From Anaerolineae bacterium (GTDB lineage: Bacteria; Chloroflexota; Anaerolineae; Aggregatilineales; UBA2796), in NCBI GenBank assembly GCA_019637615.1, contig JAHBVJ010000035.1:1-64000 (forward strand): a DNA stretch of 64,000 nt, written 5' to 3'. A program made the position numbers and the translations under genes. Numbering within the stretch: the stretch's first letter is position 1; every line of letters begins with the position of its first letter. The notes beneath the pieces were generated by a model. It did no database searches, was not told the DNA's origin, and worked only from the letters and a program-made list of their open reading frames with translations. Below, in pieces: positions 1 through 7,400 of this stretch.

Positions 1-32
1 GACTTGATCTGGAGCTTACCTTGACACCAATT

Positions 33-105
33 GGACGCCTCTTGAGGCGTCCATCTGAGCTTGATAATCAGGTCTGCTCTCTTGCGGTTATCGCACTTAG
101 CACGA
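33..105. repeat. GGACGCC hairpin repeat, copy 1
   Basis: A perfect 9-bp stem (33-41 with 44-52, loop TT) is followed by about 50 bp that match a second copy at 59234-59301 (shared ATCTGAGCTTGAT, ATCAGGTCT, CGGTTATC and TTAGCAC blocks). Both copies end a few bases before the stop codon of a minus-strand gene, so they lie in the 3' untranslated part. The likely role is transcription termination or 3' mRNA protection; this is inferred from position. Confidence 0.7.
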
Positions 106-1557
106 CTATCCTTCCTTACGCTCCCACTCCGCGCCGCGCACCGGATTCAGCGTCCGCCACTCCTCGGAGACGGGCACGATGCCAAGCAGACGCACCAATT
201 CTCGCGCCGCCAGCCCGACCACCGCCGCGAAAGTTGGATACGCCAACTCCAGATCGGCAAGCTGCTCCACGCGCATCCCCGCCGCCATGCCCGTCGCCAC
301 CAACTGCACGATCTCGACAGCTTGCTCACCAACGATATGTGCGCCGACGATCAAATGCGTGCTGCGTTCCACGATCAGCTTGCAGAAGCCGTTGGTATGC
401 CCATCGATCACCGCGCGATCCATGTCTGCGTAGGGCACCACCGCGATCACGCAGTCCTTATCTTTAGCCTGCGCTTCCGTCAGCCCAACGCCGCCATATT
501 CAGGATCGGTGAACCCGCCGTGCGGGACGAGCCGTTCTTCCCAATTGCGCCTAGCCAGCAGCGCATTCTCCACCGCCAACCGTGCCTGATAACTCGCGCT
601 CTGCACCAGCATCATGCGCCCCGTGATGTCTCCCGCCGCGTAAATGTGTGGTGCCGTAGTTTGCAGCAGATCGTTGGTAGCGATATAAGCACGGTTCGCT
701 TCCACGCCCGCCGCCGCGAGATTGAGATCGGGCAAGTTACCGGGCCACCCCACCGCGAGGATGATCGCCTCAGCCTGTCGATCTTTTTTCTCGCCTTGGT
801 CGGTATACGTGAGCGTTAACAACTTGTCCTCACGCTCGATGCGCTGCAACTCCCCGATTCCCGTGATCACGTCGATCCCCTGTGCGCGGAACTCGTTCAG
901 CATCATGTCCGCGACGGCGGCATCCTCGGACAGCAAAATGCGCGGTGCCACGTCCATCAAGGTGATCTGTGCGCCGAAGGTGGCGAAGATCGAGGCCAAT
1001 TGACAGCCCGTCGCGCCGCTGCCAACGATGATCGCGGACTCAGGCAGCTTCTTGAGTGACCACACATCGCTGTGCGTCAAGGTGTATTCCGCACCGGGGA
1101 AGCCCAATCGTCGTGCTGATCCGCCCGCACACAAGATGAACTTATCAGCGCTGAGGGTGCGACCATCTGGCAGGGCAATCGTGTGCGGATCGATGAACTT
1201 GGCATTGCCGACGCCGTGCAGCGTCGTGCAGCCCACCTCTTCCAGATGCGCGATCAACTGCTTCTTTTCTTGCAGTTGATAGATCACCTGCTGCGTGCGC
1301 TCCATGACCTTCGCAAAATCAACATCAGGTGGCGCGGCATACAATCCATACATCTCGAATTGCCGCGCATCGCGCACCAACCGCGCCGCTTTCGCCAGCA
1401 CGCGAGTCGGCGCACATCCATCGTTGGTACACGTCCCGCCCAAACGCCCGCGCTCAATCAACGCGGTCTTCGCGCCGAGTTCGCGCGCCCGCAGCGCTGC
1501 CGTCACGCCCGCTGGCCCCCCGCCGATCACGATCAGATCGTAGTCGTAAATATGCAC
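106..1557 (-). CDS. FAD-dependent pyridine nucleotide-disulfide oxidoreductase (Lpd/MerA-like)
   Basis: Cytoplasmic class I flavoprotein disulfide reductase of 483 aa, the usual length for the family. The FAD-binding GGGPAG lies at residues 12-17, the redox-active pair C43/C48 in the CTNDGC motif, a second Rossmann fold (VGSGATGCQ, near 180) for NAD(P)H, the second FAD motif (AAGDITG, near 310) and a C-terminal dimerisation domain. The C-terminal active-site HPT...E signature of lipoamide dehydrogenase and glutathione reductase is replaced by Y440-P-T followed by FAA, so the usual His/Glu acid-base pair is missing. There is no C-terminal Cys pair as in mercuric reductase. The substrate is therefore unknown; dihydrolipoamide dehydrogenase is unlikely. 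The gene stands alone, with a palindrome before its start and a hairpin repeat after its stop. Confidence 0.85.
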   Translation of the reverse strand: MHIYDYDLIVIGGGPAGVTAALRARELGAKTALIERGRLGGTCTNDGCAPTRVLAKAARLVRDARQFEMYGLYAAPPDVDFAKVMERTQQVIYQLQEKKQLIAHLEEVGCTTLHGVGNAKFIDPHTIALPDGRTLSADKFILCAGGSARRLGFPGAEYTLTHSDVWSLKKLPESAIIVGSGATGCQLASIFATFGAQITLMDVAPRILLSEDAAVADMMLNEFRAQGIDVITGIGELQRIEREDKLLTLTYTDQGEKKDRQAEAIILAVGWPGNLPDLNLAAAGVEANRAYIATNDLLQTTAPHIYAAGDITGRMMLVQSASYQARLAVENALLARRNWEERLVPHGGFTDPEYGGVGLTEAQAKDKDCVIAVVPYADMDRAVIDGHTNGFCKLIVERSTHLIVGAHIVGEQAVEIVQLVATGMAAGMRVEQLADLELAYPTFAAVVGLAARELVRLLGIVPVSEEWRTLNPVRGAEWERKEG

Positions 1558-1570
1558 GCGCCTCTCTCCG

Positions 1571-1604
1571 TGTAGCTGATCATCTGATATAAGATGATCC
1601 TACA
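1571..1604. promoter_or_regulatory. Interrupted palindrome in the oxidoreductase leader
   Basis: Arms TGTAG (1571-1575) and GATCATCT (1578-1585) pair with AGATGATC (1592-1599) and CTACA (1600-1604) around a GATATA centre. It starts 13 bp upstream of the oxidoreductase ATG. It could be a dimeric repressor site or an mRNA hairpin in the 5' leader; no regulator gene is adjacent. Confidence 0.45.
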
Positions 1605-1658
1605 CAAGAATGGTTCGTGCGCCTCATTCGTTAGCAGCACTTGGTCTCATCCATAGTA

Positions 1659-1686
1659 CTGACTGAACGGATTCATTGCGTATAAT
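1659..1686 (+). promoter_or_regulatory. Sigma-70-like promoter for mntA-hepT
   Basis: CTGACT (1659-1664) is followed after 16 bp by TATAAT (1681-1686). It lies 37 bp before the MntA start codon and points at the toxin-antitoxin pair. Confidence 0.55.
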
Positions 1687-1723
1687 AGATTCAAGTGGTC
1701 GATGTTTTGAGATCATAGACCTT

Positions 1724-2041
1724 ATGAAAACGCAAACTAACGTAGGATTAGGAATTGCGGACATCATCGGGAATAAACGTGATGAAGTGCTTGCTTTAGC
1801 GAATAAGCATGGTGCTTATAACGTGCGTGTTTTCGGCTCTGTAGCGCGTAATGAGGCGATGCCCAATAGCGACGTAGATTTCCTAGTCGAATGGGACTTC
1901 GCACGCATATCTCCATGGGGTGGGGCTGGCCTCGACATCGAATTGCGTGAATTGTTAGGGCGTTCCGTCGATGTTGTCACCATCGAAGATTTGCACCCAT
2001 TGATGCGTTCCTCTGTTTTAGAAGAAGCCATTACGCTATGA
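1724..2041 (+). CDS. mntA: MntA-type nucleotidyltransferase antitoxin
   Basis: Minimal nucleotidyltransferase of 105 aa, the antitoxin half of a HEPN/MNT (type VII) toxin-antitoxin system. The catalytic GSX10DXD motif is intact: G38-S39, then D50 and D52, with D83 a likely third acidic residue. Characterised MntA proteins neutralise HepT by adding AMP to a tyrosine beside its active site. The ATG at 1724 is chosen because it follows the promoter at a normal distance and the family begins just before this helix; an upstream in-frame start at 1676 would overlap the promoter. The stop overlaps the start of hepT by 4 bases (ATGA), so translation is coupled. Confidence 0.85.
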   Translation: MKTQTNVGLGIADIIGNKRDEVLALANKHGAYNVRVFGSVARNEAMPNSDVDFLVEWDFARISPWGGAGLDIELRELLGRSVDVVTIEDLHPLMRSSVLEEAITL

Positions 2042-2397
2042 CCGACGAACGTGTTTATCTCACCTATATTCTTGATAGCATCTCCAACATTCAAGACCTT
2101 GCGGCACAGGGCAGAACAGCATTGGAAGCCGCAAAACATGACCGTGCCGCAGTGCTCTATTATCTGCATACTTTGGCAGAAGCCACTCAGCGCCTTTCTG
2201 AAACAATGAAAGCCTGTTATCCACACATTCCTTGGATTGCCATCGGTGGGTTTCGTAATCGATTAGTTCATGGTTATCTTGATGTCAACTGGAATGTGAT
2301 TTGGGATGTGATTGACCACAACTTACAGCCACTTAAAGAGGCCATGTCAACAGCGCTAGAAAGCAATAATCCTTCCAGCGCTGATCCGTCTGAGTAA
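2038..2397 (+). CDS. hepT: HepT-type HEPN ribonuclease toxin (DUF86)
   Basis: All-helical HEPN protein of 119 aa, the toxin of the MntA/HepT pair. The diagnostic RX4HXY signature is intact: R73, H78 and Y80. In characterised systems Arg and His form the RNase site at the dimer interface and the Tyr is the residue AMPylated by MntA. The gene overlaps mntA by 4 bases in the same operon. It ends 1 base before the convergent flotillin-like gene, leaving no room for a separate terminator. Targets (tRNA or mRNA) cannot be read from sequence. Confidence 0.87.
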   Translation: MTDERVYLTYILDSISNIQDLAAQGRTALEAAKHDRAAVLYYLHTLAEATQRLSETMKACYPHIPWIAIGGFRNRLVHGYLDVNWNVIWDVIDHNLQPLKEAMSTALESNNPSSADPSE

Positions 2398-2398
2398 T

Positions 2399-4366
2399 TT
2401 AATCCATTAGCATCGTGATCAGCGCTCGCGCCGCCTCAAACGGCAGATCGCGCAGTTGATCGTTATCCACCACGCTTCGCAGCAAATCGCGCTGCGCCGC
2501 CGGAATATCGCTGTCATCGAGCAGCGTCCGTGCCACCTCACCGAGCGTAGCATTCCCCTCCAGCGCATCGGCGTGCTTCCGCTGAATCACATCCAACAGC
2601 TCGATCAGCGATCCATCTGACCCGTTGCCATCGCCCGCGATCTTCCCCGCCAAGCTGCGAATCGTCTTTTGTGCGCCGTTGGGCAGAGCGTCGAACACAT
2701 GCTGGACCGACTGCGCCGTCGTGATCAGCCCTAACAAGCGATTCGCCATCGCGGAGTCGCCGTACAGGTTCATTTTCATGCCGTTAATCGCCTTACCGAG
2801 CGCTTCCGCCTTCGCCACCTCGATCTGCCGTTGCATATCGGCTTCCAATTTTGCCAGCTCAAGCTGCTGACCAAGCGCCTGATTGCCCGCCAGTGCCTCG
2901 AATTTAGCACGGTCACCTTCTGCCTCACTCAGCAGCCGCTTGCGGATCGCCTCGGCCTCGGCTTCCATCACCTTGATTCGTTCAAGCGCGACTTGCACCT
3001 CAGCTAATCCTGCTGCGCTGCCACGCTCGCGATCACCAATCGCTGCTAGTTTGGCTGCTTCCAGTTCGCTTTCCGACAAAATGCGTTGCTTCTCAGCCTG
3101 TGCGAGGGCGGCTTCGCGCTCTGCCTCCGCCATCTGCTTGAGCCGAACGGCTTCCATCTCGATCTTGGAACTGTTCTCCAACGCCAGCTTATCGGCTTCC
3201 AACCGTGCGTTGATCAGGTCGATCTCAGCGTCGCGCATGGCTTCGGCCTTTTCCGCCAGCGTAGTCGCCTGTTGCAGGGCTTGTTCACGTTGGCTGTCGG
3301 CCTCGATCTGCGTCCGAATCGCCGCTAGTTTTTCCGCCATCGCCAGCGCGATCTCTTTCTCACGCTGCTGTTCCGCCAGCGCAACGGCTTGTTCGCGCAA
3401 GACGCGTTCCGTTTCGCCCGCTTTCTGTAATTGTTCGCGCAGCATCACCTCTTGGCGCTCATTCTCGATGCTCTCGGCTTGCAGCGCGCGCTCCGTCATG
3501 ATCCGTGTGCGTTCGGCTTCTTCGCGCTTCTGCTCCTGCATGATCTTGGCTTCGGCATCTTCCGTCGCCCGCACCAGCGCGATATTTTTGGCACGTTGCG
3601 CCCGTTCGCGCTCGATCTCTTCTTCGATCCCCAAACGTTCCCGTTCCGCGAGGGCATTCAAGCGAGCGCGTTGCAGTGCGCCATCATTTTCCAGCCGATT
3701 TTTCTCGGTTAGCGCCTGCTCGATCACGGCGGAATTCGCGCGCGCCACCTGTGCGCCGAGCAAATCCTCGGTCGAGTAGTGCCCCATCAACGTAGGCCGC
3801 AGCGTCAGGATACTGATGCTTTCCAGCACCAAACCGTTGCCGGCCAGATACGCCGCGATGCGCTCCTTGATCTGGCGGATGAAGTCAATGCGCTTTTCTA
3901 GCAAATCTTTCAGGCTAAACATCGCGGCGATGTCCCGTACTGCGCCGTTGATTTTCGGTTCTGCCATACGCCGGATGCTGGCCTCATCCACCAAATCGCC
4001 GCCGATGGTGCGCGCCGCAATGCCGACCTCTGCCACGCTGTCGCCCACCTTGACGAAAAATCGTGCTTCAAGGTCAACGTACTGCGGATCGTTGCTCACC
4101 AGCGCCCGATCATCCGTGTGGCGCACTTCCAGCGCCATCGTTTCCAGCGACACCCATTTGATCCGGTGCAAAAAGTTGAACACCCACGCCGCGCCATTCA
4201 TCACCACCAATGGCTGCGTAGTGTTGCCGCGCCGTAAGCCGCCCGTCCGCACGAACGCCGCCGTCGGGGTCGTCTTGATGAACGCGCTCGAAAACAGGCG
4301 GATCAGAATCCAGCCGATGATCACCAGCGCAATCAGGATCGCAATCGCAAAACCGAAATTACTCAT
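2399..4366 (-). CDS. Flotillin-like SPFH/band 7 membrane protein
   Basis: Membrane scaffold protein of 655 aa. Residues about 4-26 form one N-terminal transmembrane segment (FAIAILIALVIIGWILI). An SPFH/PHB domain follows at about 35-200, then a very long Ala/Glu-rich coiled coil (about 210-520) with repeated EAER and AEAE patterns, then a globular C-terminal region. This matches the flotillin/YqiK group, which organises ordered membrane microdomains. The C-terminal 110 residues (from about 545) look like an extra helical domain. The convergent hepT ends one base away. A MITE-like repeat separates this gene from the hydantoinase locus upstream, so it is probably a separate transcript. Confidence 0.85.
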   Translation of the reverse strand: MSNFGFAIAILIALVIIGWILIRLFSSAFIKTTPTAAFVRTGGLRRGNTTQPLVVMNGAAWVFNFLHRIKWVSLETMALEVRHTDDRALVSNDPQYVDLEARFFVKVGDSVAEVGIAARTIGGDLVDEASIRRMAEPKINGAVRDIAAMFSLKDLLEKRIDFIRQIKERIAAYLAGNGLVLESISILTLRPTLMGHYSTEDLLGAQVARANSAVIEQALTEKNRLENDGALQRARLNALAERERLGIEEEIERERAQRAKNIALVRATEDAEAKIMQEQKREEAERTRIMTERALQAESIENERQEVMLREQLQKAGETERVLREQAVALAEQQREKEIALAMAEKLAAIRTQIEADSQREQALQQATTLAEKAEAMRDAEIDLINARLEADKLALENSSKIEMEAVRLKQMAEAEREAALAQAEKQRILSESELEAAKLAAIGDRERGSAAGLAEVQVALERIKVMEAEAEAIRKRLLSEAEGDRAKFEALAGNQALGQQLELAKLEADMQRQIEVAKAEALGKAINGMKMNLYGDSAMANRLLGLITTAQSVQHVFDALPNGAQKTIRSLAGKIAGDGNGSDGSLIELLDVIQRKHADALEGNATLGEVARTLLDDSDIPAAQRDLLRSVVDNDQLRDLPFEAARALITMLMD

Positions 4367-4481
4367 GCACGCACCTCTTCAAAAATGTCCGCGCCAATGA
4401 ACCTTGCGCCACGCTTCAAAACATCTATCAATTGGATAGAGCCCTACAGGGACTTAACCTGAGAACTTTTACTACCTTCAG

Positions 4482-4637
4482 CCCGGTGATAATGGTCTTT
4501 CAAAAAATAAGGCAGGAATACGACGCTCACGCTAATGCTTATTCTTGAGTCCCGAAGGGACTTCGTAAGGTAAGCCCGACAATTCATTGTCGGGGATCGT
4601 TTGCCTGACTAATTTCTTATACACCATTATCACCGGG
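4482..4637. mobile_element. MITE-like element copy 1, inside a palindrome
   Basis: The element (4492-4627, 136 bp) begins ATGGTCTTTCAAAAAATAAG and ends with the imperfect inverse (TTTCTTATACACCAT). It is flanked by CCCGGTGATA on the left and TATCACCGGG on the right, which together make a perfect palindrome with a TA step at each junction. An uninterrupted version of this palindrome, with the same upstream CTACCTTCAG, is at 13799-13829. Inside the element lies a REP-like module of two hairpins (4547-4595). No open reading frame or transposase is present. Confidence 0.75.
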
Positions 4638-4646
4638 GTCTTGTGC

Positions 4647-6677
4647 CTATTTCCGCATTGATTTCCGCAGTGCCGCTAACTCATCCGCCAGATCGCGCAC
4701 CATCGACCGCAGCGAACTCAACTCCTCTGATCCGTTCGAATCGCCATTCTTGTGAACAGCGCTTTCGCCCGCCTTCAGAAATTCCTCGACCCACCGATCC
4801 ACCGTGCTGCGATCCACGCCCAATCGTGTCGCCGCCTGCTGCGCCGAGGTCTGCCCGCGCAGCACCGCGAGGATCGCCTCTGTCTTGTCATTTGACTTCA
4901 CCTCACGCGTTGGTTGTGCAGCTTGCCCCGCGAATCCACCCCGCCCGCGCAGACTCCGCGCCGTCCATGTTCGCGTATCGACGCTCACGCCGTAATCGCG
5001 CTCGGCCTGCTCCGGCGTGATGTAACCATTGCGCACATCCGTGATCACTTCCGCTTCAGGCCGCTTACTGGGGTCGCCGTAACCGCCGCCCGTGCCCGTC
5101 GCCATACGTGCTACCTCGCCGCGCTTGAGTTTGTACTGCGCGACCTTGCCGAACACCTCGCGCCGCCCATCAAGGTGGATCATCTCCATGTAGTTAGGAG
5201 ATCCTTCATGCCCGCCTTTCATACCCCACGGCAAATACTTGTACCGTCCGAATGTTCCCGTCACTGACGCTTCATCCGCCGTGATGCGGTAATCGCGGAA
5301 CACGCCCCGCCCGCCACGATACCGCCCCGCGCCGCCATCTGCCGCATCCAGCGCGAACTGATCGACCATTACGCCGTAGCGGTGTTCGCACACTTCGACA
5401 GGGATCACGAAGGTTTCGCCGTCGCCCACGCAGAATTGCGCGTTCTGCCCATCCCTCGTTGCGCCCGCGCCCCAACCGCCCGTTTGCGGCTCAACGAGGA
5501 TGAACAACTCGCCCGTGTCAGGATGCTTGCCCGACACAATCGTCCCGCACACGCTGAGGAAGTGTCCGGCGGGCAACCGATCCGGTGCGACGGGAGCCAG
5601 CGCCTTCCACACCAGATCGGCGGCGAAGTCCATCGTCTCCCAGTACGTCGAGACGGGCGCGGGGCGGATCGCCGTTGAGATCGTCCCTTCTGGGCAGATG
5701 ATCTCCAACGGTCGGAAGCAGCCTTCATTCGCCGGAATCTGCGGATCGGTCAGCGCCTTGAACACCACGCGCACTGCCGACTCCAGCCCCGTACGTCCCG
5801 CGTTGATCGGCCCCTGCACCTGCGGATGCGATCCCGTAAAGTCGCAGATGAATTTGTCGTCGGTCACGGTCACTCTGACGCGCATCTCGAACGGCCCGTT
5901 GCCCACGCCGTCATCATCGACCATATCTGTTGCTTCGTACACGCCTTTCGGAATCTTCGCCAAGCCCTTGCGCGTCATCTCCTCGCCGTAAGCCATCAGC
6001 GCGTCGATGCCCTTCAATACGACTTCGACGCCATATCGTTCGCACAGTTCGGTGAAGCGTCGTTCCGCGATGCGCAGTGAGGCAGCTTGCGCGTTCATAT
6101 CTCCGATGCTCATATCTGGCGTGCGCACGTTGGCGCGGATCAGGTCGATCAACGCTTGGTTGACCACGCCCTTGTCGTACAGCTTGATGCACGGGAACTG
6201 CAAGCCTTCCTGCCAGATGTCCGTCGAGTTAGTCGTCCAGCTCCCCGGAGCCATCCCGCCGACCTCCGTCCAGTGCGCTTTGTTGGCGGAAAACGCCACC
6301 AACCGCCCCTTGTAGAAGATCGGCATCGCCAGCGTCACGTCCGAGAGATGCGTCCCGCCGCCGCTGTACGGGTCATTCGTGATGATGATGTCGCCCGGAT
6401 GAATATCCGCGCCGAATTTCTCAATGATTGACTTCACCGCCGCCGTCAGCGTGCCGAGGAAGCCCGACACGCCGTTTCCCTGTGTGATCAAGTCGCCGTG
6501 TGCGTCCAATAGGCCGAGCGCGTAGTCCAGCACCTCGTAAATGATCGTGCTCATGCTGGTGCGCTGCATGGCGATGAACATCTCGTCGCCAATCGCGATC
6601 AGCGACTCCTTGATGATCTCCAGCGTGAACGGATCGATGCTGGTTGGTGACGCGGCTGACTTGCTGCGGTTGAACAT
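4647..6677 (-). CDS. hyuB: Hydantoinase B/oxoprolinase subunit with C-terminal HTH tail
   Basis: 676 aa. Residues 14 to about 585 are a complete HyuB domain (HyuB, acetone/acetophenone carboxylase and 5-oxoprolinase B family; usual length about 520-600), with the signatures NDPYSGGGTH near 101-110 and GGGYGDPSKRP near 530-539. With HyuA it would form an ATP-dependent enzyme opening a cyclic amide such as hydantoin or oxoproline, or a related carboxylase. Residues about 598-640 form a transposase-like helix-turn-helix (SAQQAATRLGVDRSTVDRW) followed by a short coiled coil (651-676). I know of no HyuB with such a tail. It is the last gene of the transporter-hydantoinase locus, starting 2 bases after the methyltransferase stop. 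Confidence 0.87.
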   Translation of the reverse strand: MFNRSKSAASPTSIDPFTLEIIKESLIAIGDEMFIAMQRTSMSTIIYEVLDYALGLLDAHGDLITQGNGVSGFLGTLTAAVKSIIEKFGADIHPGDIIITNDPYSGGGTHLSDVTLAMPIFYKGRLVAFSANKAHWTEVGGMAPGSWTTNSTDIWQEGLQFPCIKLYDKGVVNQALIDLIRANVRTPDMSIGDMNAQAASLRIAERRFTELCERYGVEVVLKGIDALMAYGEEMTRKGLAKIPKGVYEATDMVDDDGVGNGPFEMRVRVTVTDDKFICDFTGSHPQVQGPINAGRTGLESAVRVVFKALTDPQIPANEGCFRPLEIICPEGTISTAIRPAPVSTYWETMDFAADLVWKALAPVAPDRLPAGHFLSVCGTIVSGKHPDTGELFILVEPQTGGWGAGATRDGQNAQFCVGDGETFVIPVEVCEHRYGVMVDQFALDAADGGAGRYRGGRGVFRDYRITADEASVTGTFGRYKYLPWGMKGGHEGSPNYMEMIHLDGRREVFGKVAQYKLKRGEVARMATGTGGGYGDPSKRPEAEVITDVRNGYITPEQAERDYGVSVDTRTWTARSLRGRGGFAGQAAQPTREVKSNDKTEAILAVLRGQTSAQQAATRLGVDRSTVDRWVEEFLKAGESAVHKNGDSNGSEELSSLRSMVRDLADELAALRKSMRK

Positions 6678-6679
6678 GG

Positions 6680-7321
6680 CTACCCCTTCTTAATCCCAAC
6701 GGCGAGGCCATCACCCACGCCGATGATCGTGCTTTCTAGGCGCGGGTTATTAGCAAGGCTGCGGTTAAAAGCGTCCATCGCGCGGTCTTCATCGCTCTGG
6801 AGGTTCACGATGCGCCCCTCGCGGAATGCGTTATGTGCCGTCACCATGCCGCCGACGCGCAAATGCTCGATGCTCCACGCCAGATAGTCCTTGTAGGCGG
6901 CTTTGTCGGCGTCGATGAAGATGAAATCGAACGGTGCTTTGCCTTCCAATTTTCTCAACATATCCATTGCCGAGCCTTCCATCACGTCAGCTTTGTGCGC
7001 GACGCCTGCCTTCTCAAAGCTGGCACGCACGATCTTGGCGTGTTTGCTGCTTTTCTCTACCGAATATAAGTGGCCGTCAGCGGGTAGCGCCCGTGCCATC
7101 CACACGCCGCTGTATCCCGCCAGCGCGCCGATCTCGATAGCTTTCTTCGCGCCAATCGCCAGCATTAGTGTTTGCAGCAAGCGCCCTTCATCTGCACGGA
7201 TGCTGATCGCGGGCAGGTCATGCCGATCGGCTTCCGCTTGAATCCACTGGAGCGCTTCATCTTCCTGCGCGAATAAATCCGCCACATACTGGTCGAGCAC
7301 TTCGGTAATTTTCTTCACCAT
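6680..7321 (-). CDS. SAM-dependent O-methyltransferase (CCoAMT-like)
   Basis: Class I methyltransferase of 213 aa, close to the caffeoyl-CoA/catechol O-methyltransferase family. The SAM-binding motif IEIGALAGYSG lies near residues 61-71, an acidic motif (VEKSSKHA) near 88, and the metal-binding IFIDADKAAYKDY near 133-145. The family methylates hydroxyl groups using a divalent cation. It sits between the HyuA fusion (80 bp upstream) and HyuB (2 bp downstream), so it is almost surely co-transcribed. This suggests that the imported compound or its product carries a hydroxyl to be methylated; that link is inference from context. Confidence 0.87.
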   Translation of the reverse strand: MVKKITEVLDQYVADLFAQEDEALQWIQAEADRHDLPAISIRADEGRLLQTLMLAIGAKKAIEIGALAGYSGVWMARALPADGHLYSVEKSSKHAKIVRASFEKAGVAHKADVMEGSAMDMLRKLEGKAPFDFIFIDADKAAYKDYLAWSIEHLRVGGMVTAHNAFREGRIVNLQSDEDRAMDAFNRSLANNPRLESTIIGVGDGLAVGIKKG

Positions 7322-7400
7322 GATCGTTATTCAACCCCTTGATTCAACTTCTATCGTTAAGTCTACAATAACGCAGCTTGCGCCGGATCGGGGTCGAAGT

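Noticed and set aside
2883..3779. 298-codon plus-strand frame rich in Ser and Ala
   Set aside because: It is the mirror of the flotillin coiled coil; the biased Ala/Glu/Arg codons leave the opposite strand open. No motif or ribosome site.
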